Assembly: GCA_028699065.1 (NCBI GenBank)
Contig: JAQVVH010000001.1
Location: 543,860 to 607,859, forward strand
DNA from: Gallionella sp.
GTDB lineage: Bacteria; Pseudomonadota; Gammaproteobacteria; Burkholderiales; Gallionellaceae
Direction of reading: 5' to 3'
DNA length: 64,000 nt
Part shown: positions 8,444-16,004 of the stretch, piece by piece
Layout of the letters: every line of letters begins with the position of its first letter
Numbering within the stretch: position 1 is the first letter of the stretch
The notes under the pieces: model-generated
The model's database searches: none
What the model was told of the DNA's origin: nothing
Seen by the model: the letters and a program-made list of their open reading frames with translations, nothing else
Position numbers and translations under genes: made by a program

Positions 8444-9580
8444 ATGAATATTCTGTCTCTTGTTTTCCTGCTGCTGTTCTCCGCGACAGCCTGGGCCGAG
8501 CCGCCCGCTCCCAGGGTAGCCGCACCGGATATTTCCGCAGCCGCATACGTGCTCTATGACGAAAGCAGCAGCCAGTTCCTGCTTGAAAAATCCGGCGACA
8601 CCCGGCGTGAACCGGCCTCGCTGACCAAGCTGATGACTGCCTATCTTGTCTTTGATGCCTTGCGCCGCGGCGATCTCACCTCGGATGAAACGCTGACCGT
8701 GCCGGCCGAAGCGCTGCGCCATAATGGCGGGGAAGCCCGCATGCTGCTGACCGAAGGCCAGAGCGTCAGCGTCAGCGACCTGTTGCAGGGGCTGATCGTC
8801 CAATCTGCAAGCGATGCCGCGCTGACATTGGCCGCGCATCTGGGGGGTGAAACAGCGTTTGTAGCCCAGATGAATGCCAAGGCACGCCAGTTGGAGCTGA
8901 ATGCCACCCGCTTCAATAATCCTGTGGGATGGGCGGAAGCGGGACATTACAGCACGGCACACGACCTGGCACTTTTGGCCGGTGCGCTGCGCCGCGATTT
9001 CCCGCAACACTATCCGCTGTTTTCCCAGCGTGAATTCACCTTCAACAAGATCACCCAGGCGAATGCCAATCGTCTGTTGTGGATTGACCCCTACACCGAC
9101 GGTTTGAAAACGGGGTATTCGCGGACGGCCGGCTACTGTCTCATCGGTTCGGCCACACGCGGCAATCGCCGGCTGGTTTCGGTCATACTGGGCGCGCCGT
9201 CGGAAACGCTCCGCGCCACCGAGAGCCAGGCGCTGCTAAATTACGGTTTTCAGTATTTCGACGCGGTACGCCTGTACGGCAAGAATCAACCCGTCACGCA
9301 CCTCCGCCTATGGAAAGGGACCGAAAACACGATTGCCATCGGTTTTCGCAACGAGCGGTTTGTAACGTTGCCCAAAGGAAGAAAGGCCCAGCTCAAGGCT
9401 ACGGTGGAAACCCGCCAGCCCGTCCTGGCACCGGTAGCGGCCGGCCAACCACTGGGCGAACTGAAACTAACGCTGAACGACCAACCCTACGCACGCTTTC
9501 CGCTTGTGGCGCTGGAAAGCGTGCCACTGGCAAATGTCTTTTCACGCGGCTGGGATAGCATTCAACTATTGTTCAGATAG
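8444..9580 (+). CDS. dacA: D-alanyl-D-alanine carboxypeptidase (PBP5/6 type), variant SxN motif
   Basis: Periplasmic, membrane-anchored low-molecular-weight PBP that trims the terminal D-Ala of peptidoglycan stem peptides. The 378-residue protein has a signal peptide (1 to about 18, ending ATAWA), the SxxK motif at S59-L-T-K62, and K222-T-G224. The middle motif, normally SGN, reads S121-A-S123: the asparagine is replaced by serine. A C-terminal beta-rich PBP5_C domain ends with a probable amphipathic anchor (NVFSRGWDSIQLLF). I start at ATG 8444, where the signal peptide begins (ATG 8432 also possible). It heads dacA-dat-ybeD-lipB-lipA. Confidence 0.9.
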   Translation: MNILSLVFLLLFSATAWAEPPAPRVAAPDISAAAYVLYDESSSQFLLEKSGDTRREPASLTKLMTAYLVFDALRRGDLTSDETLTVPAEALRHNGGEARMLLTEGQSVSVSDLLQGLIVQSASDAALTLAAHLGGETAFVAQMNAKARQLELNATRFNNPVGWAEAGHYSTAHDLALLAGALRRDFPQHYPLFSQREFTFNKITQANANRLLWIDPYTDGLKTGYSRTAGYCLIGSATRGNRRLVSVILGAPSETLRATESQALLNYGFQYFDAVRLYGKNQPVTHLRLWKGTENTIAIGFRNERFVTLPKGRKAQLKATVETRQPVLAPVAAGQPLGELKLTLNDQPYARFPLVALESVPLANVFSRGWDSIQLLFR

Positions 9581-9589
9581 GAGGCGACG

Positions 9590-10444
9590 ATGACGATCTA
9601 CCTTAACGGCGCGTACCTGCCAATCGAAGAAGCCCGGATTCCCGTGTTGGATCGCGGCTTCATTCTGGGCGACGGCGTGTACGAAGTCATTCCCGCGTAT
9701 TCCGGACGCGCGTTCAGGCTCGGCGAGCATTTGCGGCGGCTGCAGCACAGTCTGGATGGCATTCGCCTGTCCAACCCGCATTCCGAAGCCCAATGGGTCG
9801 AGATCGTCGAAACGCTGATTGCGCGCAACGAGGGCGAGGACCAATACCTCTACCTGCATGTGACACGCGGAGTTGCCAAACGCGATCACGCCTTTCCGAA
9901 TCCGTCCGTCGCGCCCACGGTTTTCGCGATGAGCAGTCCGTTGCCCACCCCTGCGCCGGAGTTACTGCAAAGCGGCATTCGCTGCATTACGATGCCCGAC
10001 AACCGCTGGCTACGCTGCGATATCAAGGCGATCTCCCTACTGCCCAACGTTCTGCTGCGGCAAAGCGCCATCGAGGCCGGCTGCAGTGAGAGTCTGCTTA
10101 TCCGTGACGACAGCTTCCTCACCGAGGGTGCGGCCAGCAATATTTTCGTCGTGAAGGATGGCGTTCTGCTCGCGCCCCCCAAGGATCATCTGATGCTACC
10201 CGGCATTACCTATGACGTAATTCTGGAAATGGCCGAGGCCAACGCCATTCCGTGCGAAGTGCGGCGCATCGCCAAAGCTGAAGTATTTTCCGCCGACGAA
10301 TTACTGCTCACCTCCTCAACCAAAGAGGTGCTGGCCATCACCACACTCGACGGGAAACCCGTCGGCACCGGCCGCACCGGCCCCATGTTCGCCCGGTTGC
10401 ACCAGCTTTATCAGGATTTCAAACGGGATGTGATGCGCAAATGA
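9590..10444 (+). CDS. dat: D-amino acid aminotransferase (class IV, PLP)
   Basis: Interconverts D-alanine and D-glutamate (with 2-oxo acids), feeding peptidoglycan precursors. The 284-residue protein has the class IV fold: LDRGFILGDGVYEVI near residue 20, the PLP lysine in DIKAISLLPN (about K146), the TEGAASNIF phosphate-binding segment, and LLTSSTKEVL near the C-terminus. The D-type rather than branched-chain type is favoured by these motifs and by position next to a D,D-carboxypeptidase gene. Preceded by AGGAGG five bases before the ATG. Confidence 0.9.
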   Translation: MTIYLNGAYLPIEEARIPVLDRGFILGDGVYEVIPAYSGRAFRLGEHLRRLQHSLDGIRLSNPHSEAQWVEIVETLIARNEGEDQYLYLHVTRGVAKRDHAFPNPSVAPTVFAMSSPLPTPAPELLQSGIRCITMPDNRWLRCDIKAISLLPNVLLRQSAIEAGCSESLLIRDDSFLTEGAASNIFVVKDGVLLAPPKDHLMLPGITYDVILEMAEANAIPCEVRRIAKAEVFSADELLLTSSTKEVLAITTLDGKPVGTGRTGPMFARLHQLYQDFKRDVMRK

Positions 10445-10725
10445 CTGAATCCGAAAACCCCGGGCTGCGCGACAGCCTGATCGAATATCCCTGCGACTTT
10501 CCGCTCAAAATTTTCGGCCAGCAACAGGCCGGATTCGCCCAGGCGGTGCTGGAAGTCGTCAGCAAACACGACCCCGATTTCGTGGCCGCCAGCATGGAAA
10601 TGCGCGCGAGCAAGAATGCCCGCTACGTCAGTCTCACCTGCACCTTGCGCGCCACCTCGCGCGAGCAGCTCGACGCTGTGTATCAGGCGCTCTGTGACCA
10701 CCCGATGGTCGTCATGGTGCTATGA
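10441..10725 (+). CDS. ybeD: YbeD/DUF493 family protein
   Basis: A 94-residue protein with the ferredoxin/ACT-like DUF493 pattern (LIEYPCDFPLKIFG near the start, YVSLTCTLRATSREQLDAVY later). In enterobacteria ybeD also lies between dacA and lipB. The biochemical role is not established. It overlaps dat and lipB by 4 bases on each side (ATGA), so the run is one translationally coupled operon. Confidence 0.9.
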   Translation: MTESENPGLRDSLIEYPCDFPLKIFGQQQAGFAQAVLEVVSKHDPDFVAASMEMRASKNARYVSLTCTLRATSREQLDAVYQALCDHPMVVMVL

Positions 10726-11393
10726 GTCACGGACCGGCCGCTAACGCCGCACACCCGCAACTGCCCGCCATACACAGTCTGGGGCTGGTTGACTACCGCC
10801 CGACCTGGGAAACCATGCAGCGCTTTACGACCGAACGTACGGCGGAAACACGTGACGAAATCTGGCTGTTGCAGCATCCGCCCACCTACACGCAAGGTCA
10901 AGCAGGAAAACCGGAACATCTGCTGCGGAACAGCCCGATCCCGCTGGTAAAAATCGATCGCGGCGGGCAGATCACCTACCACGGTCCCGGCCAGATGATT
11001 GCCTATCTGCTACTCGATCTGCGCCGCTGGAAACTCAACGTGCGCGAGCTCGTCAGCCTGATGGAACAAGCGGTGATCGACCTGCTCGCCACGCGGAGCA
11101 TCACGGCCTACGCAAAAAGAGACGCGCCGGGTGTTTATGTCGGCGATGCCAAAATTTCCGCGCTGGGGCTCAAGGTACGCAACGGCTGCTGCTATCACGG
11201 ACTCGCGCTGAACGTAGACATGGATATGGCGCCATTTACCAACATCAACCCCTGCGGCTATTCGGGACTGCGGGTCACCCAGACCTGCGAGCTTGGCATC
11301 ACAACACCACTGAATGAATTGCAGGCGGAGCTCGCGCTAAATTTGTGCCATGCCCTGCAACATCACTTTGAGAAAAAACATGAGCAACGCTGA
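10722..11393 (+). CDS. lipB: Octanoyltransferase LipB
   Basis: Transfers octanoyl groups from acyl carrier protein to lipoyl domains (H-protein, E2 subunits). The 223-residue protein carries the family segments [12 protein letters not shown] (about 86-97), ISALGLKV with the catalytic lysine, and [10 protein letters not shown] with the acyl-accepting cysteine. It precedes and overlaps lipA, which completes lipoate synthesis. Likely acceptors in the window include the lipoyl domain of the lpdA product at 62.2 kb. Confidence 0.96.
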   Translation: MSHGPAANAAHPQLPAIHSLGLVDYRPTWETMQRFTTERTAETRDEIWLLQHPPTYTQGQAGKPEHLLRNSPIPLVKIDRGGQITYHGPGQMIAYLLLDLRRWKLNVRELVSLMEQAVIDLLATRSITAYAKRDAPGVYVGDAKISALGLKVRNGCCYHGLALNVDMDMAPFTNINPCGYSGLRVTQTCELGITTPLNELQAELALNLCHALQHHFEKKHEQR

Positions 11394-12330
11394 ACACAAA
11401 CAAACCGGCAAAGCCAAAACCGCGCGCAATCCGATCAAGATTGTTCCGCTGCAAGAACGCCTGCGCAAACCGCAATGGATACGCGTCAAAGCCGGAAGCA
11501 GCGCGGGCTACAACGAAGTGAAGCGCATGCTGCGCGAACACCAGCTGCACACCGTATGCGAGGAAGCTTCCTGCCCAAACATCGGCGAATGCTTCGGCAA
11601 AGGCACCGCCAGTTTCATGATCCTCGGTGACATTTGCACGCGGCGCTGCCCATTCTGCGATGTCGCGCATGGCAAACCGCTGCCGCCCGACCCCGCCGAA
11701 CCGGAAAATCTGGCACGCTCAATTGGTCTGCTCAAACTGCGATATGTCGTCATCACCAGCGTGGACCGCGACGACCTGCGCGATGGTGGCGCACAACATT
11801 TTTCCGACTGTTTACGTGCCATCCGCGCGGCCTCACCGGAAACCCGTCTGGAAACACTGGTGCCGGATTTTCGCGGTCGGCTGGATGTCGCGCTGGATGC
11901 CATGGCGAACGAACTGCCCGACGTGCTCAATCACAATCTGGAAACCGTGCCGCGCCTGTATCCACTCGCGCGTCCCGGTGCCGATTACGCGCATTCGCTC
12001 AAATTATTGAAGGAATTCAAGCGCCGCTTCCCGCACGTTGTCACCAAATCCGGCCTGATGCTGGGACTGGGCGAAACCGATGAAGAGGTGCTGCAAGTCA
12101 TGCGCGATCTGCGCGAACATGATGTGGAAATGCTCACATTGGGCCAGTATCTGCAGCCGTCCGATGGACATCTGCCTGTGCTGCGCTACGTCAGTCCGGA
12201 AGCTTTCAACCAATTCGAGGCCGCCGCCAAAGAAATGGGGTTCTCGCATGCTGCCTGCGCCCCGATGGTGCGATCCAGCTACTTTGCCGATGAACAAGCC
12301 ACGCTTGCAGGCATCGGAGAGCGGAACTAA
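11380..12330 (+). CDS. lipA: Lipoyl synthase LipA
   Basis: Radical SAM enzyme that inserts two sulfurs into octanoyl groups. The 316-residue protein has the auxiliary cluster motif [12 protein letters not shown] (CX4CX5C), the radical SAM motif CTRRCPFC (CX3CX2C), and the C-terminal RSSY motif giving the serine ligand. I start at ATG 11380 (MSNAEHK); the longer ORF from 11350 runs entirely inside lipB. The first ~30 residues are a basic, probably flexible extension. Overlaps lipB by 14 bases. Confidence 0.96.
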   Translation: MSNAEHKQTGKAKTARNPIKIVPLQERLRKPQWIRVKAGSSAGYNEVKRMLREHQLHTVCEEASCPNIGECFGKGTASFMILGDICTRRCPFCDVAHGKPLPPDPAEPENLARSIGLLKLRYVVITSVDRDDLRDGGAQHFSDCLRAIRAASPETRLETLVPDFRGRLDVALDAMANELPDVLNHNLETVPRLYPLARPGADYAHSLKLLKEFKRRFPHVVTKSGLMLGLGETDEEVLQVMRDLREHDVEMLTLGQYLQPSDGHLPVLRYVSPEAFNQFEAAAKEMGFSHAACAPMVRSSYFADEQATLAGIGERN

Positions 12331-12363
12331 ATCCGACAACCACGATCCAAAATGCCAACTTTT

Positions 12364-12419
12364 GGGGAGCCCCTATCAAATCTGGGGCTACCCAGTTTCG
12401 ATAGTCAGGAGTAAACTCC
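12364..12419 (+). promoter_or_regulatory. Overlapping alternative hairpins between lipA and the cytochrome c gene
   Basis: Two hairpins compete for the same bases. One pairs AGCCCC (12368-12373) with GGGGCT (12384-12389). The other pairs TATC-AAA-CTGGG with CCCAG-TTT-GATA across 12374-12404 with a 4-base loop. A third perfect stem GGAGT-AA-ACTCC follows at 12408-12419. None is followed by a T-run immediately, although CAATTTTTTACTC comes 8 bases after the last. The arrangement could be a lipA terminator, a processing signal or a leader of the cytochrome gene. Confidence 0.45.
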
Positions 12420-12447
12420 GGCCACCAATTTTTTACTCAAGGAGACC

Positions 12448-12762
12448 ATGATGAAAGTGACTCACCTCGTTGCACTCAGCGCTCTGCTGGCGATTTCCTC
12501 CACAGCCTTTGCCGATGGCGAAGCGGCGTTCAAGAAGGCCAACTGTGCAGTCTGTCATTCCGCTACCAGCAAAGCTGTTGGCCCTTCTCTGGCTGCCATT
12601 GCCGCCAAATACAAGGGGGATGCCAGCGCCCAAGCCAAGCTGGAAGCCAAGGTTCGCAACGGTGGTTCGGGTTCCTTTGGCGGCATGCCCATGCCGGCCA
12701 CTCCGAAATCCGTCGGCGATGCCGACATCAAAACCATCGTAGGCTGGATTCTCGCCCGCTAA
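12448..12762 (+). CDS. Small periplasmic class I cytochrome c (c8/c551-like)
   Basis: A 104-residue protein: signal peptide 1 to about 22 (ending TAFA), haem-binding C33-A-V-C36-H37, and a distal methionine in GGMPMPA (M82 most likely). The mature ~82-residue monohaem protein resembles cytochrome c8/c551-type soluble electron carriers that donate to terminal oxidases or nitrite reductases. Strong ribosome binding site CAAGGAGACC before ATG 12448. It appears monocistronic, with its own leader and terminator. The electron partner is not shown by the context. Confidence 0.9.
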   Translation: MMKVTHLVALSALLAISSTAFADGEAAFKKANCAVCHSATSKAVGPSLAAIAAKYKGDASAQAKLEAKVRNGGSGSFGGMPMPATPKSVGDADIKTIVGWILAR

Positions 12763-12783
12763 TACCGGAAGCGCTCAAACAGA

Positions 12784-12807
12784 AAGCCGGCAAATGCCGG
12801 CTTTTTT
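12784..12807 (+). terminator. Intrinsic terminator of the cytochrome c gene
   Basis: GCCGGC-AAAT-GCCGGC stem-loop directly followed by six Ts, with AA/TT extending the stem; 22 bases after the cytochrome stop. A textbook rho-independent terminator. Confidence 0.93.
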
Positions 12808-12845
12808 CATGGTCGCGCACACATGGGCACCCCCACCCCTGCTGC

Positions 12846-12851
12846 TATAAT
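12846..12851 (+). promoter_or_regulatory. Candidate -10 element for the RNB ribonuclease gene
   Basis: TATAAT followed by TCGCGC, 28 bases before the start at 12879. It has the same TATAAT-N-CGCGC form as the element before aroE. No clear -35. Confidence 0.5.
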
Positions 12852-12878
12852 TCGCGCTGATTTTTTCGGCGCCATTAC

Positions 12879-14735
12879 ATGAACCTCCTCTACGAAGAAG
12901 ACGGCAATTTCAAGGTCGGCAACATCATGACCGACAACACTACCTCGCTGCAGGTGGAAAGCCTCTCGGGCAAACGCAGCAAGATCAAAGCCGCCAATGT
13001 CATGCTGCGTTTCAGCGACACCGCGCTGGAACGCTTTCTGCCCCAGGCCGAGCAGATGGCGGAGGACATTGATGTCAGCTTTCTCTGGGAGTGCTGCCCG
13101 CCTGAAGACTTCGGTTTCGAGCAAATCGCGGCCGAATATTTCGGACATACCCCGACCCCGCTGGAGGCGGCCGCCACGCTGATTCGCCTGCATGAAGCCC
13201 CGATTTACTTTCACAAAAAGGGCAAGGGCCGTTATCGGGCCGCACCGCCGGATGTGCTGAAAGCCGCGCTGGCCGGTGCCGAAAAGAAGCGCCAGCAGCT
13301 GGAATTGCAAAACCGCTTTAGCACACAGCTTGCCGGTTTTGAGCTGCCGCCCGAGTTCACCGAGAAACTGCCGCAGCTGCTGTACAAACCTGACCGCAAC
13401 ACGCTGGAAGTTAAAGCGCTCGAAGCGGCCTGCGCCGAAACCCATTTGTCGGCGGCACATCTGCTGCAGCGCTGCGGGGCGATTCCCTCGACACGGGATT
13501 ACCATCTGCAGCGTTTCCTGAGCGAGCATTTCCCCAAAGGCACCGGATTTCCCGAGATCGAACTGGCTGCATGGCCGGAACTGCCGCAAGCCGGCGTGGC
13601 CGCTTTCAGCATCGACGATGCCACGACGACCGAAATTGACGATGCCTTCTCGGTGGAAAAACTGGACAGCGGTAACTGGCGCATTGGCGTGCATATCGCG
13701 GCGCCCGCGCTGGGTTTGCCGCGCGACTCTGCGGGCGACGAGGTGGCCGCACAGCGTCTGTCCACGGTCTACATGCCGGGCGACAAAATCACCATGCTGC
13801 CGGATGGGCTCGTGCAGGCCTTTACCCTGAGCGCCGGAAGACACTGTCCGGCACTCTCGATGTACATTGATGTCGATGCCGGCTCTCTCGATATCCTGAC
13901 GTACCAAAGTCGCATCGAACAGATTCATGTGGCGGCCAATCTGCGCCACGACACGCTGGAACCCCTGTTCAATGAAGAAACCTTGGCCGCCGGAAAACAG
14001 GATTACGCCTACGCCGGTGAATTGACCCTACTCTGGCAACTCGCACAAAAACTGGAGGCTGCACGCGGCAAAGCAGCCGACAACAATCAGCAGCAGGTTG
14101 ATTATAATTTTCACGTCGAAGATGACCGGGTCAGCATCACCCAGCGTCGGCGCGGTTCGCCGATTGACAAGGTCGTGTCCGAGCTGATGATTCTGGTCAA
14201 TTCCGAGTGGGGCAAACATATTGCCGAGCACGGTTTCGTAGCGATTTACCGGACACAACAGGGTGGCAAGGTCAAAATGAGCACGGTCGCCGCACCGCAC
14301 CAGGGACTGGGTGTGGCGCAATACATGTGGTCCAGCTCTCCCCTGCGCCGCTATGTGGATATGGTCAACCAGCGCCAGATCATCGCCATGCTGAACGACT
14401 CCGAGCCCGCCTATCCCAAAAACGACCCGGCGCTTTATGCCGCGATGCGCGATTTCGACACCATGTACGCGATCTATGGCGAATTCCAGCGTCACATGGA
14501 ACGTTACTGGTGTCTGCGCTGGCTGCAGCAGGAAAAAATTGAAACCGTGGATGTCGTCGTGCTGCGGGAAAATCTCGTGCGACTCGAAAATATTCCACTG
14601 ATTTTCCGCGCGCACGGTGTTGCCGATTCACCGGCCGGAACCCGCCTGCGGCTCGCCGTCGGCGACATTGACCTGCTCGATCTGGACATTCGGGTGCGTC
14701 AGCTTGAAGTATTGGCGGAGCCCGGCCAGCCATGA
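12879..14735 (+). CDS. RNB-domain exoribonuclease (RNase II family)
   Basis: A 618-residue 3'-5' exoribonuclease-like protein. The N-terminal ~240 residues are unlike E. coli RNase II cold-shock domains. The RNB catalytic core starts around residue 235 with FSIDDATTTEIDDAF: metal ligands D246, E252, D254, D255. The second ligand is Glu where RNase II and RNase R have Asp; the IDD-x4-EIDD form recalls cyanobacterial and organellar RNB proteins. The core continues with HIAAPA, the DKITMLPDGLVQAFTLSAG segment and SSPLRRYVDMVNQRQ. A full C-terminal S1 domain is not evident. The tonB-like gene follows 13 bases downstream. Confidence 0.9.
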   Translation: MNLLYEEDGNFKVGNIMTDNTTSLQVESLSGKRSKIKAANVMLRFSDTALERFLPQAEQMAEDIDVSFLWECCPPEDFGFEQIAAEYFGHTPTPLEAAATLIRLHEAPIYFHKKGKGRYRAAPPDVLKAALAGAEKKRQQLELQNRFSTQLAGFELPPEFTEKLPQLLYKPDRNTLEVKALEAACAETHLSAAHLLQRCGAIPSTRDYHLQRFLSEHFPKGTGFPEIELAAWPELPQAGVAAFSIDDATTTEIDDAFSVEKLDSGNWRIGVHIAAPALGLPRDSAGDEVAAQRLSTVYMPGDKITMLPDGLVQAFTLSAGRHCPALSMYIDVDAGSLDILTYQSRIEQIHVAANLRHDTLEPLFNEETLAAGKQDYAYAGELTLLWQLAQKLEAARGKAADNNQQQVDYNFHVEDDRVSITQRRRGSPIDKVVSELMILVNSEWGKHIAEHGFVAIYRTQQGGKVKMSTVAAPHQGLGVAQYMWSSSPLRRYVDMVNQRQIIAMLNDSEPAYPKNDPALYAAMRDFDTMYAIYGEFQRHMERYWCLRWLQQEKIETVDVVVLRENLVRLENIPLIFRAHGVADSPAGTRLRLAVGDIDLLDLDIRVRQLEVLAEPGQP

Positions 14736-14748
14736 TGCCGCTTCGGGA

Positions 14749-15609
14749 ATGTCACCCGTGCTGAACCGGCTGAAACAGCCGCTGACGGGCACGATGGCAT
14801 TTTCGGTTGCGCTGCACGTGTTCGCGCTGTTTGGAATAACGCTTGTCATGCCGGACCCGCGCCAGGCCCTGAATTTCCTGCAACCCCTGCAAGTGGTGCT
14901 GGTCAACAGCAAATCCGCGACCCAGCCGGTCAAGGCCGACGCGCTGGCCCAGGCCAATCTCGATGGTGGCGGAAACACCCCGGAAGAACGCCAGGCCAAA
15001 TCGCCGCTGCCCACGCTGCGCGACGATCCGCACATGAGTCCCGCGCAATCCGCCCGGCGCGTTACCGAACTGGAAGCCGAATCCAAACGCATGATGACGC
15101 GGCTCAAAAATCCGTTTTCGGTGCCGGCCGAAAAATCCCGTCAACAATCCAAAACATCTTCTCCCCAAGGCGACGACCTTGTTCAGAAAGCGCTGGAGAT
15201 TGCCCGCCTCGAAGCGCAAATCAGCAAGAATTATGATGCTTACCAGAAAATGCCCCGGCGCAAATTCATCGGTGCACGCACGCAGGAATACCGCTTCGCG
15301 CAGTACATCGAAGACTGGCGCATCAAGGTCGAACGCATCGGCAATCTGAATTATCCGGAAGACGCGCGGCGGGACAAGCTTTACGGCAAGCTGCAGGTGA
15401 GCGTGTCAATCCGGGCCGACGGCAGTCTGGAAAGCGTTGAGGTCAGTCGTTCTTCGGGACAGCGGATTCTGGACGCGGCGGCTGTACGCATCGTCCGCCT
15501 TGCCGCGCCGTATGCGCCGCTGCCGCCCGACATCACGCGCGACACGGACATTCTCACCATTATCCGCACTTGGACTTTCACCTCGACGGACAAGCTCGAA
15601 AGCGAATAG
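14749..15609 (+). CDS. TonB-like energy-transducing protein
   Basis: A 286-residue protein with an N-terminal membrane anchor (about residues 15-34, MAFSVALHVFALFG), a periplasmic linker with charged coiled segments rather than a long Pro-rich region, and a C-terminal TonB-type domain (LNYPEDARRDKLYGKLQVSV ... IRADGSLESVEVSRSSGQRILDAAAVR). It may couple the proton motive force to an outer-membrane receptor, although no TonB-dependent receptor is adjacent. Start ATG 14749 gives the anchor at the N-terminus; the ribosome binding site is weak. In related bacteria aroE and mtgA follow; here the metal cassette lies in between. Confidence 0.82.
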   Translation: MSPVLNRLKQPLTGTMAFSVALHVFALFGITLVMPDPRQALNFLQPLQVVLVNSKSATQPVKADALAQANLDGGGNTPEERQAKSPLPTLRDDPHMSPAQSARRVTELEAESKRMMTRLKNPFSVPAEKSRQQSKTSSPQGDDLVQKALEIARLEAQISKNYDAYQKMPRRKFIGARTQEYRFAQYIEDWRIKVERIGNLNYPEDARRDKLYGKLQVSVSIRADGSLESVEVSRSSGQRILDAAAVRIVRLAAPYAPLPPDITRDTDILTIIRTWTFTSTDKLESE

Positions 15610-15619
15610 AATCCGCGCC

Positions 15620-15925
15620 ATGCAACGCTCCCTGGTCATCCGCTTTCTGCTCGTCGTCGCTCTGCTGTTTGTTCAGCTCGGCGGCGCGGTGCATGGTATT
15701 GCGCATGCTTTGGCCGAACAGCATCAGGATCAATCGCTGCCGCACGATAAGCAATGCGATTTGTGCGCTGGCTATGCGCAGCTTGGTAGCTCACTAGGCA
15801 GCGATCAGCCGCCGCAATTTGCAGCTGCCGAGATCGGCGAGACATTTGCCACCTCAGCCCCCACCCGTTATCACACCGCACCATTCGCCGCGTTTGCCGC
15901 GCGCGCACCGCCCCACTCCGTTTAA
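15620..15925 (+). CDS. Small exported CxxC protein, DUF2946-like
   Basis: A 101-residue protein with an N-terminal hydrophobic signal or anchor (FLLVVALLFVQLGGAVHGIA), then a His-rich section (H-x-x-D-x-SLPHDK), a CDLC motif at about residues 50-53, and a C-terminal RAPP segment. Layout (signal, Cys pair, closing ARAPP) resembles DUF2946/CzcI-like small proteins that accompany metal transport genes. The His and Cys residues could bind metal; no function is proven. The start ATG 15620 lies 10 bases after the tonB stop, and the genes that follow are metal uptake genes. Confidence 0.6.
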   Translation: MQRSLVIRFLLVVALLFVQLGGAVHGIAHALAEQHQDQSLPHDKQCDLCAGYAQLGSSLGSDQPPQFAAAEIGETFATSAPTRYHTAPFAAFAARAPPHSV

Positions 15926-15972
15926 GCACAACCCTGATCTGCGCGAGTTTGATGTATCGGGCTCTTGCGCGC

Positions 15973-15993
15973 TATCAATTCAATTGCTTGATA
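15973..15993. promoter_or_regulatory. AT-rich dyad before the outer-membrane protein gene
   Basis: TATCAATTCAATTGCTTGATA contains a perfect 11-base palindrome CAATT-C-AATTG inside a TATCAA ... TTGATA repeat, 12-32 bases before the start at 16005. Position and symmetry suit an operator, possibly of a Fur-family metal regulator such as Zur, but it does not match a Zur consensus closely. Confidence 0.35.
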
Positions 15994-16004
15994 CGGAATA
16001 TCAC

